Part shown: positions 1 to 8,040 of the stretch, piece by piece
How positions within the stretch are numbered: the stretch's first letter is position 1
Layout of the letters: every line of letters starts with the position of its first letter
NCBI GenBank assembly: GCA_016788705.1
Contig: JAEUSQ010000022.1
Coordinates: 1 to 42,864, forward strand
Reading direction: 5' to 3'
DNA: 42,864 nucleotides
Origin: Bacteroidetes Order II. bacterium
GTDB lineage: Bacteria > Bacteroidota > Rhodothermia > Rhodothermales > UBA2364
Position numbers and translations under genes: made by a program
The notes under the pieces: model-generated
The model's database searches: none
What the model was told of the DNA's origin: nothing
Seen by the model: the letters and a program-made list of their open reading frames with translations, nothing else

Positions 1-461
1 TAAACCCCATTAGGGAGCCGCTTCGCGCCACGCCAAACGGTTGTTGGGGTGAACCCCTTCGGCGTTCGCCGAACCGTAAGGCGTTACCAGCACGAAAAAA
101 AGGGGCGTAGCCCTGACCTCTTCGTAGATCATGCAACACAAAAATGGATAAAGGGGCGTAGCCCTGACATCAACAGATGAATGTAACACGGCAAAAACAA
201 CCAAGATCACAGGGCTACCGCCCCTTATCGGCAATAAACCGCATTAGGGCGCCGCTTCGCGCCACGCCAAACGGTTGTTGGGGTGAACCCCTTCGTCGTT
301 CGCCGAACCGTAAGGCGTTACCAGCACGAAAAAAAGGGGCGTAGCCCTAATATCTTCGTAGATCATGCAACACAAGAATGGATAAAGGGGCGTAGCCCTG
401 ACATCAACCGATGGACGTAACACGGCAAAAACAACCAAGATCACAGGGCTACCGCCCCTTA
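1..461. repeat. 234-bp tandem duplication (REP-like, palindrome-rich)
   Basis: Two head-to-tail copies lie at 1-234 and 235-461 and differ at only a few positions. The first may begin before the window. Each copy holds two direct copies of AGGGGCGTAGCCCT (101-114 and 152-165; 335-348 and 386-399). Each also holds one near-inverted copy, AGGGCTACCGCCCCT (211-225; 445-459), and a GGGGT-GA-ACCCC hairpin (46-57; 280-291). The core GGGC-GTA-GCCC is itself an inverted repeat. This density of short palindromes, next to a REP-associated transposase remnant, is typical of REP/BIME-type elements. Open frames of 73-74 codons cross each copy on the minus strand, but they are by-products of the repeat and I do not call them genes. 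Confidence 0.85.
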
Positions 462-741
462 CCACCGCACGGGCAGTTTATTTGAACATGCGTTTAAGGC
501 AAAAGAGGTGGATGCAGCACGTTACTTTGGGGTTTTAATTCGGTACATCCATCAAAATCCTGTGCGGCATGGCTTTGTAGAAAGCGCCCACGATTGGCAA
601 TATTCTTCTTTTGGGGCTTATGTAGCGCCTCCTGAGAAAACCCGCATTAAAACAGAAGAGGGCCTACATGTTTTTGGTTCATGAGCGGGGTTTTTAGCCG
701 CGTATCAGGTGGCGGTAGAAGAAACGTTTTTTGATGATTAA
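460..741 (+). pseudogene. REP-associated tyrosine transposase (RAYT, Y1/IS200-like) C-terminal remnant
   Basis: Translating from 460 gives a peptide containing GSLFEHAFKAKEV and, further on, YIHQNPVRHGF and DWQYSSFGAY. These match the conserved C-terminal half of RAYT/Y1 transposases (GSLF, YIHxNPVR and WxxSS motifs). The N-terminal half with the HUH motif and catalytic tyrosine is missing: the frame runs directly into the end of the second 234-bp repeat. The frame also carries an in-frame TGA at 682-684. Beyond it, the same frame continues with plausible family sequence (AGFLAAYQVAVEE) to a TAA at 739-741. So this is a doubly broken gene, truncated at the 5' end and stopped internally. RAYTs mobilise REP palindromes, which fits the adjoining repeat. 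Family assignment is firm; the order of events is inference. Confidence 0.85.
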
Positions 742-812
742 ATCCTTCCAAAAATCCATTTGCAAGAATCCTACTACTGATGTAGTTTCTCCTTCATCCA
801 GACCAAACCCCC

Positions 813-1625
813 ATGATCTCCCCTATAACCGCCCAAAAACTTATTGAAACCCTCGTAGAAACCATGGAAAAGGCCAAACATCCATTGGGCGAAGGGATTT
901 TCATTATTCCGGCATTTTACAAAATCCGCCTACATTCGGAAGTGGTAGAAGGGCTTAAACCCATCATGGATCAGGTCAAATCCGAAGCCCGACGGCGGAT
1001 GGATCGGGAATTGACGCTAAAAAACAAGATGGCCGTCAAACGTCCGCTTTTCCGGTTCATCGAAAAACTTTTTGTGGGCTTCACCAATAAAGACCAACCC
1101 TACCGCAAAGCCGATCATTTCTGGACGATACAAATAGAAGAAGCCTTAGACCGCGATTTCCAGCCCGTGCAAATCGAAATTGAGGTGCAATTTACCCTGC
1201 CCAAGTCCGAAAAACTCTCTAACGATCCGGGCATGGCAACCCGAACCTATACCTACTACACCTTAGACGAAGCAGAAAGCGGTGCAAAACGAGGCCACTA
1301 CGGAACCTTGCATTATACCACGCCTTCCGGTGAAAAAACGACCTTCTCTTTATCTAAAACCGAAACCACTATTGGCCGACGAGACGACCACGCCCCCAAC
1401 GCCTTCGCCGATCTGGAAGTAAGCACGCATCCAGCGGTCTCGCGCCTGCACGGGGCTTTTCGGTATCACCTGATGGGACGTTATTTGGAATACCAAGACC
1501 GTAGCCGACAAGGCACAAAAATAAATGACCGCCTGATAGAGGCCCAAGCGTGGGTAAAACTCCAAGATGGCGACCGGATTTTATTGGCCGATGCCGTTTT
1601 ATTGGTTTTGGAAAGCAGCTCTTGA
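813..1625 (+). CDS. FHA-domain protein with DUF3662-like N-terminus
   Basis: This 270-residue soluble protein has no signal peptide or membrane segment. Residues about 1-130 resemble the DUF3662 (FhaA N-terminal) domain: a short beta/alpha unit around FIIPAFYKIRL, a long helix, then a basic stretch. Residues about 165-268 form a forkhead-associated domain, which binds phosphothreonine peptides. Its signature residues are visible: G188-R189, S210-R211 with H213, D229 and S231, G234-T235 and N238. In relatives this architecture sits in Ser/Thr-kinase signalling or cell-envelope regulation, but no kinase or phosphatase lies in the window, so the partner is unknown. The gene stands alone, just after the transposase remnant and convergent with the fad cassette. 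The FHA call is firm; DUF3662 is moderately sure. Confidence 0.85.
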   Translation: MISPITAQKLIETLVETMEKAKHPLGEGIFIIPAFYKIRLHSEVVEGLKPIMDQVKSEARRRMDRELTLKNKMAVKRPLFRFIEKLFVGFTNKDQPYRKADHFWTIQIEEALDRDFQPVQIEIEVQFTLPKSEKLSNDPGMATRTYTYYTLDEAESGAKRGHYGTLHYTTPSGEKTTFSLSKTETTIGRRDDHAPNAFADLEVSTHPAVSRLHGAFRYHLMGRYLEYQDRSRQGTKINDRLIEAQAWVKLQDGDRILLADAVLLVLESSS

Positions 1626-1680
1626 CCCATCACCCACCTCGCACATAGGCGGGATCGGAAACATCTGCATTGAAATCCAT

Positions 1681-1716
1681 AAAAAGAGGTGGCTTATTAA
1701 CTTAAAACCACCTCTT
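1681..1716 (-). terminator. Rho-independent terminator of the fad cassette
   Basis: The 9-bp perfect stem AAGAGGTGG (1684-1692) / CCACCTCTT (1708-1716) has a 15-nt loop. Read on the minus strand it is followed by TTTTT (1681-1685), so it fits termination 20 nt after the thiolase stop codon. It could also slow transcription arriving from the FHA gene on the plus strand. Confidence 0.75.
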
Positions 1717-1735
1717 GCCAATCATCCAAAAGGAC

Positions 1736-2908
1736 TCATACCAGGTTTTCAAAAACCCCAGCCGCGCCCATTCCGCCCCCGATACACATGCTCACAATGC
1801 CATAACGCACCGAACGCCGTTGCATCTCGTGGAGTAAGGTGGCGGTGAGCTTCGCACCTGTACAGCCCAATGGATGCCCCAGTGCAATGGCGCCGCCATT
1901 TACATTGATGATGTCTGAATTCAAACCCAACGCCTTGATCACCGACAACGCCTGCGCCGAGAACGCCTCGTTCAGCTCAATCAGCCCAATATCCGCCAAT
2001 GAAAGCCCGGTTTGGGCCAAGACCTTTTTAATGGCCGGAACGGGGCCAATGCCCATCACCCCCGCCGGAACACCCGCAACAGCAAACCCCACCATTCGTG
2101 CCATCGGCTTTAAGCCCAATGCCTCCAATTTACGCTTGCTCACCAATACGGTAGCCGCCGCCCCATCCGAAACAGGCGAGGCATTTCCGGCAGTCACAAT
2201 CCCGCCAGCCCTGAATACGGAAGGGAGTTTCGCCAGGGCCTGTGGCGTAGAAGCACGCGGTCCTTCATCGGTATCAAACACCACCGACCGCGTTACCCGC
2301 TTACCATCCACCAACAAGGTTTCTTCAAAGGATAAAGGGACGATTTCGTCTTTAAAAGTGCCCGACTGAATCGCCGCGAGGGCTTTATGGTGCGAGGCCA
2401 ACGAGAACGCATCCGCTTCTTCGCGGGAAATACCATACTCGACCGCCAGATTTTCGGCGGTATTCCCCATGTCCACATACGTATCCGGCATTTCCAACGC
2501 AAGTTCCAAATCCGGCGAATAATAATAGCCCCCCATTGGTACATAACTCATAGACTCTGCGCCACCCGCCACCACTACATCGGCCTCTCCACTCTTGATC
2601 GCCTGCGCGGCCATGGCAATGGTTTGTAAACCGGAAGAACAAAATCGGTTTACCGTTGCACCCGGAACACTATCTGGCAAGCCCGCCTTTTGGGCAATAA
2701 TCCGCCCCATGTTCATCCCTTGCGGGCCTTCAGGAAAAGCACACCCCATCAGCACATCTTCCACCATTTCTGGTTTAATTTCCGGTACTTTTGCCAAAGC
2801 ACCTTTCACGGCCTCTGCGCCCATAAATTCGGGGCGGGCATGCCGTAGCGTTCCACGTTTGGCTTTCCCAACGGCTGTGCGAACGCTGCTTACAATATAT
2901 GCATCCAT
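1736..2908 (-). CDS. fadA: Acetyl-CoA C-acyltransferase (3-ketoacyl-CoA thiolase)
   Basis: This enzyme performs the last step of beta-oxidation: thiolytic cleavage of 3-ketoacyl-CoA to acetyl-CoA and a shortened acyl-CoA. Its 390 residues match the usual thiolase length. The acylated nucleophile is Cys90 in NRFCSSGLQ. The C-terminal active-site histidine is His345 in the GHPLGCTGA block, and the second cysteine is Cys375 in SMCIGGGMGAA. It lies 45 bp downstream of the HAD/hydratase fusion gene on the same strand and ends at a strong terminator, so it is the last gene of the fad cassette. Acetyl-CoA acetyltransferase is the alternative reading, but the pairing with a FadN-like multifunctional enzyme favours a degradative thiolase. 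Confidence 0.93.
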   Translation of the reverse strand: MDAYIVSSVRTAVGKAKRGTLRHARPEFMGAEAVKGALAKVPEIKPEMVEDVLMGCAFPEGPQGMNMGRIIAQKAGLPDSVPGATVNRFCSSGLQTIAMAAQAIKSGEADVVVAGGAESMSYVPMGGYYYSPDLELALEMPDTYVDMGNTAENLAVEYGISREEADAFSLASHHKALAAIQSGTFKDEIVPLSFEETLLVDGKRVTRSVVFDTDEGPRASTPQALAKLPSVFRAGGIVTAGNASPVSDGAAATVLVSKRKLEALGLKPMARMVGFAVAGVPAGVMGIGPVPAIKKVLAQTGLSLADIGLIELNEAFSAQALSVIKALGLNSDIINVNGGAIALGHPLGCTGAKLTATLLHEMQRRSVRYGIVSMCIGGGMGAAGVFENLV

Positions 2909-2953
2909 TTATTTTTACTTATTTTAGTTGAAGGATAAAGGCGTTCGCGCCGA

Positions 2954-5344
2954 TTAATTGCGAAGGGGTTTATTGGTCGTAAGAATACTCTCGATCCGCG
3001 CTTGGGTTTTGGCCTCGCCCAAGAGCGATAAAAAGACTTCACGCTCCAATTCCAATAAGTAATCTTCATGCACTTCCGTCGGTTCCGAGAGATCACCACC
3101 CGTCATCACATAGGCCAAACGGCTACCGAGATAGCGATCATAGTCCGAAATATATTTCCCTTGTCGGAATTGATACAACGCGGCTTCAAATTGTGCCCGT
3201 CCGTCACGACCCACCACCTTGATCGCATTCCGAACGGGTGGCGGCAAATAGCCTTCTTCCGAGAGCCGTATTACTTCTTGTTTGGCCACAAACAGCCTCC
3301 GATCATCGTGCATCACCACGCGGGTATGTGCGGGTAAAAAGCCAAATGAAATGGCCTGACGACCACTGGTGGCCACTTTTGCCATTGCAATGGTCTCAAA
3401 ATGTTTGCGGAGCACCGTCTGAATGTCACTCGGAAAATCCGTCGGGGCACGTTCTGCGGCATAGGCCGTCATACGCATGGTTCCGCAACCGGCCGGAATC
3501 AGCCCCACACCCAATTCCACCAACCCCATATACGTCTCGGCAGAAACCACCGGAACCGCCGAGGCCATCGTCATCTCGCAACCGCCGCCCAACACCCGCT
3601 GGTGGGCAGCCACAATAACGGGCTTCGTACTATAATACACCTGCTGTATCGTGTTTTGGAACTGGGCAATCATGGTCTCGATCGTCACAAAATCCCCCAT
3701 CATCATGCCCATCACCATCTCGCCCAAGTTGGCCCCCACACTAAAATTCTTGCCCTCGTTTCCAATGACCAATCCGCGCCAATCTCCATCCTCCACCAAA
3801 CGGATCGCATCCCGAAGCCCTTCCATCACTTGCACGCCCAGGGCATTGGCTTTGGAACGAAATTCGAACAACGCAACGCCATCTCCAATATCCAAAAGAG
3901 CCGCCTCATCATTTTTCCAGACCAACGATCCCGCACGTTGCTTCACCACATTCAGCGATAGATTATCCACATACGTAGGGACTGCGCGATACGTGCCCGT
4001 TTCAGGAATATAAACCGCCCAACGCCCATCGGTTTCTTGATAAAATCCCGGCAATCCTTCTTGACGAATGGCCGCCACCCAATCTGGCAGCACAATGCCA
4101 CGCGCCTCCATTTCCACACAAACCGTCTCAAATCCCAGCGCGTCCCATGTCTCGAATGGCCCGGCTTCCCAACCAAACCCCCAACAAATCGCTTGGTCTA
4201 TCTCCAACGGCGTATCCGAAATTTCGGGAATCCGACGTGCGGCATACGCCATCGTATCCACCATTACATCGCGAAAAAAAGCCCCTGCACGCCCTTTATC
4301 TGCCCAAAGTGTCTTCATTTTCGCCGGAAGCCCACCACGTATTCCCGACAAATCTCCCAGATCTTTGGGCTTCGCGGGTTCAAATTGTTTCGTTTGTAAG
4401 TTTAGGGAATGAATTTCCTTGCCTACTTTTTTATAGAATCCGGCTTTCGTTTTCTGCCCCAACATACCCGCAGCGATCATCTCTTCCAGATGACGCGGCA
4501 CGCTAAACAGGTCACGGCTTTCGTCTGCACGCCCCTCCAAAGCATTGTAGAGATTACGGCAAACATGCGCCATCGTGTCCAAACCCACCACATCTGCAGT
4601 CCGAAACGTGGCCGAAGAGGGCCGCCCAATGATAGGCCCCGTGAGCGCATCAATCTCCTCGATTGTGTATCCATTTTCGAGTTCCTTCGAGGCACGCATC
4701 ATCGCATACACCCCAATCCGATTACCGATAAAGTTGGGCGTATCTTTGGCCAAAACCACCCCTTTGCCCAAATGTACCCGACCGAACCATGAAATCCGTT
4801 CTAAAATCGCCGCATCGGTATCCGGTGTTGGGATCAATTCCAGCAATTTCAGGTAGCGGGGCGGGTTAAAAAAGTGCGTTCCGAGGAACCGACGCTTAAA
4901 CGCTTCCGAACAGTCGGCGGCCATCTCGGCAATGGGCAAGCCAGAAGTATTCGAACTGACCACCACATGATCGCCCGTTGCGGCCTCGATGCGGGCCATA
5001 ACAGATTTTTTGATGTCCATCCGTTCCACAACCGCCTCAATGACCCATTCTACGTCAGCAATCTGATCGAAATGCTCATCAAAATTACCCAACCGAATCC
5101 GTTTTTCAATATCTTTATCGAAGAGCGGCGCCGGATTCAGTTTACTGGCCATTTTCCATGCATTCTCTACGATGGCATTCTTGGGGCCTTCCTTTGGTGC
5201 AATGTCCAAAAGCAAGACTTCTAAGCCGGTATTGGCCAAGTGTGCCGCAATCTGGGCACCCATTACACCCGCCCCCAAAACGGCGGCTGTTCGGAATGGC
5301 CTGCGAGTTAAACGGCCATAGTCTGAAGTTATTCGTTTTTCCAT
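2954..5344 (-). CDS. fadN: 3-hydroxyacyl-CoA dehydrogenase / enoyl-CoA hydratase fusion (FadN/FadB-like)
   Basis: This bifunctional beta-oxidation enzyme hydrates trans-2-enoyl-CoA and oxidises the 3-hydroxyacyl-CoA product with NAD+. The dehydrogenase is N-terminal: a Rossmann GAGVMG loop near residue 25, and HFFNPP containing the catalytic histidine. The hydratase is C-terminal, with the oxyanion-hole GGGCEM and the acid ELGVGLIPAG. That order is the FadN type; it is reversed in E. coli FadB. I place the start at the ATG at 5344 (796 residues). The frame runs upstream to a GTG at 5365, but that start would lie inside the operator palindrome 5358-5372. A TATAAT box on the minus strand (5373-5378) directly precedes the operator, so repressor binding would block transcription. 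Confidence 0.93.
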   Translation of the reverse strand: MEKRITSDYGRLTRRPFRTAAVLGAGVMGAQIAAHLANTGLEVLLLDIAPKEGPKNAIVENAWKMASKLNPAPLFDKDIEKRIRLGNFDEHFDQIADVEWVIEAVVERMDIKKSVMARIEAATGDHVVVSSNTSGLPIAEMAADCSEAFKRRFLGTHFFNPPRYLKLLELIPTPDTDAAILERISWFGRVHLGKGVVLAKDTPNFIGNRIGVYAMMRASKELENGYTIEEIDALTGPIIGRPSSATFRTADVVGLDTMAHVCRNLYNALEGRADESRDLFSVPRHLEEMIAAGMLGQKTKAGFYKKVGKEIHSLNLQTKQFEPAKPKDLGDLSGIRGGLPAKMKTLWADKGRAGAFFRDVMVDTMAYAARRIPEISDTPLEIDQAICWGFGWEAGPFETWDALGFETVCVEMEARGIVLPDWVAAIRQEGLPGFYQETDGRWAVYIPETGTYRAVPTYVDNLSLNVVKQRAGSLVWKNDEAALLDIGDGVALFEFRSKANALGVQVMEGLRDAIRLVEDGDWRGLVIGNEGKNFSVGANLGEMVMGMMMGDFVTIETMIAQFQNTIQQVYYSTKPVIVAAHQRVLGGGCEMTMASAVPVVSAETYMGLVELGVGLIPAGCGTMRMTAYAAERAPTDFPSDIQTVLRKHFETIAMAKVATSGRQAISFGFLPAHTRVVMHDDRRLFVAKQEVIRLSEEGYLPPPVRNAIKVVGRDGRAQFEAALYQFRQGKYISDYDRYLGSRLAYVMTGGDLSEPTEVHEDYLLELEREVFLSLLGEAKTQARIESILTTNKPLRN

Positions 5345-5357
5345 AAGGGATTGCAAA

Positions 5358-5378
5358 GTTAACACTGTTAAGATTATA
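5358..5378 (-). promoter_or_regulatory. Operator palindrome plus -10 box upstream of the HAD/hydratase gene
   Basis: GTTAACACTGTTAAG (5358-5372) contains the perfect palindrome TTAACA-C-TGTTAA (5359-5371). It begins 14 bp upstream of the ATG at 5344 and adjoins TATAAT on the minus strand (5373-5378). The same palindrome, at the same 14-bp distance, precedes the TetR gene. It is therefore very probably the binding site of that regulator; this is inferred, not shown. Confidence 0.75.
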
Positions 5379-5422
5379 AACCTAAGACTTCTAAAAGCGC
5401 TTTCAGTTCCATGACAAAAAAG

Positions 5423-6013
5423 TTATGTACCCACAAAGGTTACCACTTGATCAAAAACATGCTCTTTCAGGTCATCCGGTGCTATTTGCTGATCCACCCG
5501 CTGGGCAATTAACAGCGAAACAAGACCATGCAAAGAGGTCCAAACCGCCGTGGCCTTCAGCAACGCATCCCCCTCCCGAAACAAAGACATCCGTTGCCCT
5601 GCCTCGATCACATCCCGGAAAACCTCCAAATTTTTGCGGGCTTTGCGGTATTTCTCCACCGGATAGCGGGCCATACGCGCAGGATGTAACTGGAACATCA
5701 CCTCGTAATATTCAGGATTTTCCAATCCAAATGCTACATACCGAGCACACAACTCCCGAAGCGCCTCCAAAGGATCGGTCAGAAGGTTGTCTATACCAAG
5801 CAGTAACTGCTGCATTTTTTCCATCCCTTCATCTATCAGCGCATGAACCAAGTTGTCTTTATTCTCAAAATACAAATAGATGCTTGTGGCGCTGTATCCA
5901 ATGGCATTTGCAATTTTGCGCATAGACAAGTTTTGATACCCATCTTGGATCAACAACTTGCGGGTTGTATCCAAAATTTCTCTTCTTAGGTCGGTTCCAG
6001 AAGTACGTGCCAT
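5423..6013 (-). CDS. TetR/AcrR-family regulator of the fad cassette
   Basis: This 196-residue protein has an N-terminal helix-turn-helix: MRKIANAIGYSATSIYLYF has the pattern of TetR helices 2-3, followed by the usual E-N-K-D-N-L. The C-terminal ligand-binding half contains a YEVMFQLHP stretch seen in TetR_C regulators. I use the ATG at 6013. A TTG further upstream (6067) is in frame, but that start would place the operator inside the gene. The gene is the first of a minus-strand series tetR, HAD/hydratase, thiolase. Palindromic operators precede both it and the downstream gene, so autorepression and control of the cassette are likely. By analogy with FadR-type TetR proteins the inducer would be an acyl-CoA; that is inference. 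Confidence 0.88.
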   Translation of the reverse strand: MARTSGTDLRREILDTTRKLLIQDGYQNLSMRKIANAIGYSATSIYLYFENKDNLVHALIDEGMEKMQQLLLGIDNLLTDPLEALRELCARYVAFGLENPEYYEVMFQLHPARMARYPVEKYRKARKNLEVFRDVIEAGQRMSLFREGDALLKATAVWTSLHGLVSLLIAQRVDQQIAPDDLKEHVFDQVVTFVGT

Positions 6014-6026
6014 GATTGAATAATTA

Positions 6027-6041
6027 CTTAACAGTGTTAAG
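6027..6041 (-). promoter_or_regulatory. Autoregulatory operator palindrome upstream of tetR
   Basis: CTTAACA-G-TGTTAAG is a perfect 7+1+7 inverted repeat, starting 14 bp upstream of the tetR ATG at 6013. It shares TTAACA-N-TGTTAA with the site at 5358-5372, including the distance to the start codon. A TTGACT on the minus strand further upstream could be part of the promoter, but no clear -10 box follows it. Confidence 0.78.
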
Positions 6042-6288
6042 TTCGTGCATTTTGCCAAAAAAGTCAAGGGTGATTGCTTGCAAACAGGGATAAAGTTTCC
6101 CTAAGTTTATTCTTTATGCCCACCCACCATTTTTATAAACCCTCCGTCCATCTGGCTAAATCCAGCATAACGTATAGAGGATTCTGTTTACCACCGTTTG
6201 TAGTCCTAACCAAATAGCAGGTTTGTCAAACAGCCACTCACAGAATTAGCAAGATAATACGGAAATTAACCCATACCATTTAAAAAAT

Positions 6289-8031
6289 ATGAAGCCTGTC
6301 TTACACAACCTCTTATTCCTAACGTGCTTGGGAATGTCCTTCATGGGTCTCTACGCCCAAAACATGAACGTATCAGCCACCCGCCAACAATCTGCATATG
6401 CTTGGGTAGATGCCATCACTCTTCCCCTCGTAGACAATGACGCCGAAGTCTTACGTGCAACCCTCAAAACAAAAAAGCGGGGCAATCGGTACCGTCTTGC
6501 CAAAGCCATTCCAACGAAGATAAATTTTTCCAACGATGGAACTTGGGTAGCAGACGAGAAGGGAAATCGGGTTTGGCGTTTGGTGCTGGATTCCCCCAGT
6601 GCCCTCGGTCTCTCCCTTCGTTTCGACCACCTACAAGTACCAGAAGGGTCCATCGGACGGTTTGTTCCATTAGATGGCAAAAGCAAGCAAGTGGATATTC
6701 CGCTACAACCGAAAGCCAATGGCTCTTTTTGGTTTCCGGTGGTAAACAGCAATGCCGCATTGGTAGAATTGGTATTTCCGGGTAATGAAGCCATTTCGGG
6801 CGAGATTGGAACCGTGTATCACCATTTCCGGAACAACACCAATAATGGCTTGAACAAAAAAGCCTCTGGCAGTTGTAATGTGGATGTCGTTTGCTCCAAC
6901 GCCAATGGCTATCCTCAAATTGATGCCTGGCGTAACCCCATTCGCTCTGTCGGAATGTTGGAATTTGAGGCCGAGGACGAAAATGGCGATCTGGGCATTT
7001 ATGTCTGCTCAGGCGCCTTGATCAACAACACCAAAAACAATCAAATTCCTTATTTATTAACGGCCCAACACTGTATCATGAATGAAACAGAAGCAAACTC
7101 CACTTGGGTGTATTGGAACTACCAAAGTAGTACGTGCCGGACCCTCAACTCTACTGCCAATCAAACCCCCATAGACTACACCACTTTCCCCTATTCCGAA
7201 GGCACTACACTGGTGGCCTCTTGGGGCGGTGAAAACGCAAATGGCACTTTTTTTGGATCGGACTTCACCCTGTTGCAATTAGAAGAACAACCAAGCCCAA
7301 GTTGGAATTTGCATTATGCAGGCTGGGAACGCCGGAGTTTTATGCCGTTTTCGGCGGTAGGCATTCACCATGCAAATGGCGACGAGAAACGCATTAGCTT
7401 TGAAAACAACGCCCCTGTACAGGTCACTTTTTCTGACAATACTCCAGGAGATGCCTTTATGGAAGTTGAACAATGGGACTTAGGCGTCACAGAAGTGGGT
7501 TCTTCGGGCAGTCCTCTATTTAACCAAGCGTTCCGGATTGTCGGACAACTCAACTCGGGTGAATCGGAATGTGGGAGCAACAGTCCCACAACTGTGGTGA
7601 AAGGCCCCGACTATTATGGGCGGCTTTATACGAGTTGGAACGGAGGCGGAACCGCACAAACCCGCCTAAAAGATTGGTTAGATCCGCTCGGCACGGCACC
7701 AAACAATGTGGATGGAACAGACGCGACGATTATTACGGCCAACGAGCCGGATAAAACCCTTCCCGGCGGTGCTATTTTGAAAGCCGCATACCCCAACCCC
7801 TTCCAATCAGAAACAAGTTTCTTGATCTCGATTCCCAAAACCGAATCCGTTCAAATCCGTTGGTTCAATGCTGCTGGACAAGAGGTGAAGCCTGCTGTCA
7901 ACAGTATGTTGGAAGCCCATACCGAATACCGTGTCACATTTGATGGAACCAATTTACCAAATGGCATTTATCTGTACCAGATTAAAGGCGCCATGTTTTC
8001 CGAAACCGGAAAAGTTGTTCTACTACGATAA
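6289..8031 (+). CDS. Secreted trypsin-like serine protease with T9SS sorting domain
   Basis: This 580-residue protein starts with a cleavable signal peptide (hydrophobic core LLFLTCLGMSFMGLYAQ). A pro-region of about 170 residues follows, then a chymotrypsin-fold protease. The triad is legible: His261 in LLTAQHC, Asp325 in GSDFTLLQL, and Ser406 in GSSGSP. Paired cysteines flank the catalytic core. The last ~80 residues form a type IX secretion C-terminal domain (AYPNPF start, NAAGQEV, LPNGIYLYQI, VVLLR end), so the protein is probably exported across the outer membrane and anchored at the surface or released. The next gene begins 9 bp downstream, suggesting co-transcription. It resembles lysyl endopeptidase-like proteases; substrate preference cannot be read here. 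Confidence 0.9.
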   Translation: MKPVLHNLLFLTCLGMSFMGLYAQNMNVSATRQQSAYAWVDAITLPLVDNDAEVLRATLKTKKRGNRYRLAKAIPTKINFSNDGTWVADEKGNRVWRLVLDSPSALGLSLRFDHLQVPEGSIGRFVPLDGKSKQVDIPLQPKANGSFWFPVVNSNAALVELVFPGNEAISGEIGTVYHHFRNNTNNGLNKKASGSCNVDVVCSNANGYPQIDAWRNPIRSVGMLEFEAEDENGDLGIYVCSGALINNTKNNQIPYLLTAQHCIMNETEANSTWVYWNYQSSTCRTLNSTANQTPIDYTTFPYSEGTTLVASWGGENANGTFFGSDFTLLQLEEQPSPSWNLHYAGWERRSFMPFSAVGIHHANGDEKRISFENNAPVQVTFSDNTPGDAFMEVEQWDLGVTEVGSSGSPLFNQAFRIVGQLNSGESECGSNSPTTVVKGPDYYGRLYTSWNGGGTAQTRLKDWLDPLGTAPNNVDGTDATIITANEPDKTLPGGAILKAAYPNPFQSETSFLISIPKTESVQIRWFNAAGQEVKPAVNSMLEAHTEYRVTFDGTNLPNGIYLYQIKGAMFSETGKVVLLR

Positions 8032-8040
8032 AAAAACTTT

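Noticed and set aside
1-461. CRISPR array
   Set aside because: There are only two long units with no unique spacers; the short repeated motifs are palindromic and irregularly spaced. No cas gene is present.
10-465. Two minus-strand frames of 73-74 codons in the tandem repeat
   Set aside because: They are nearly the same frame twice because the DNA is duplicated, and the peptide repeats RATPL wherever the palindromic core is read. This is a repeat artefact, not a protein family.
5345-5365. Upstream GTG start for the HAD/hydratase gene
   Set aside because: It would put the start codon inside the operator palindrome, and the extra residues do not match the family's N-terminus.
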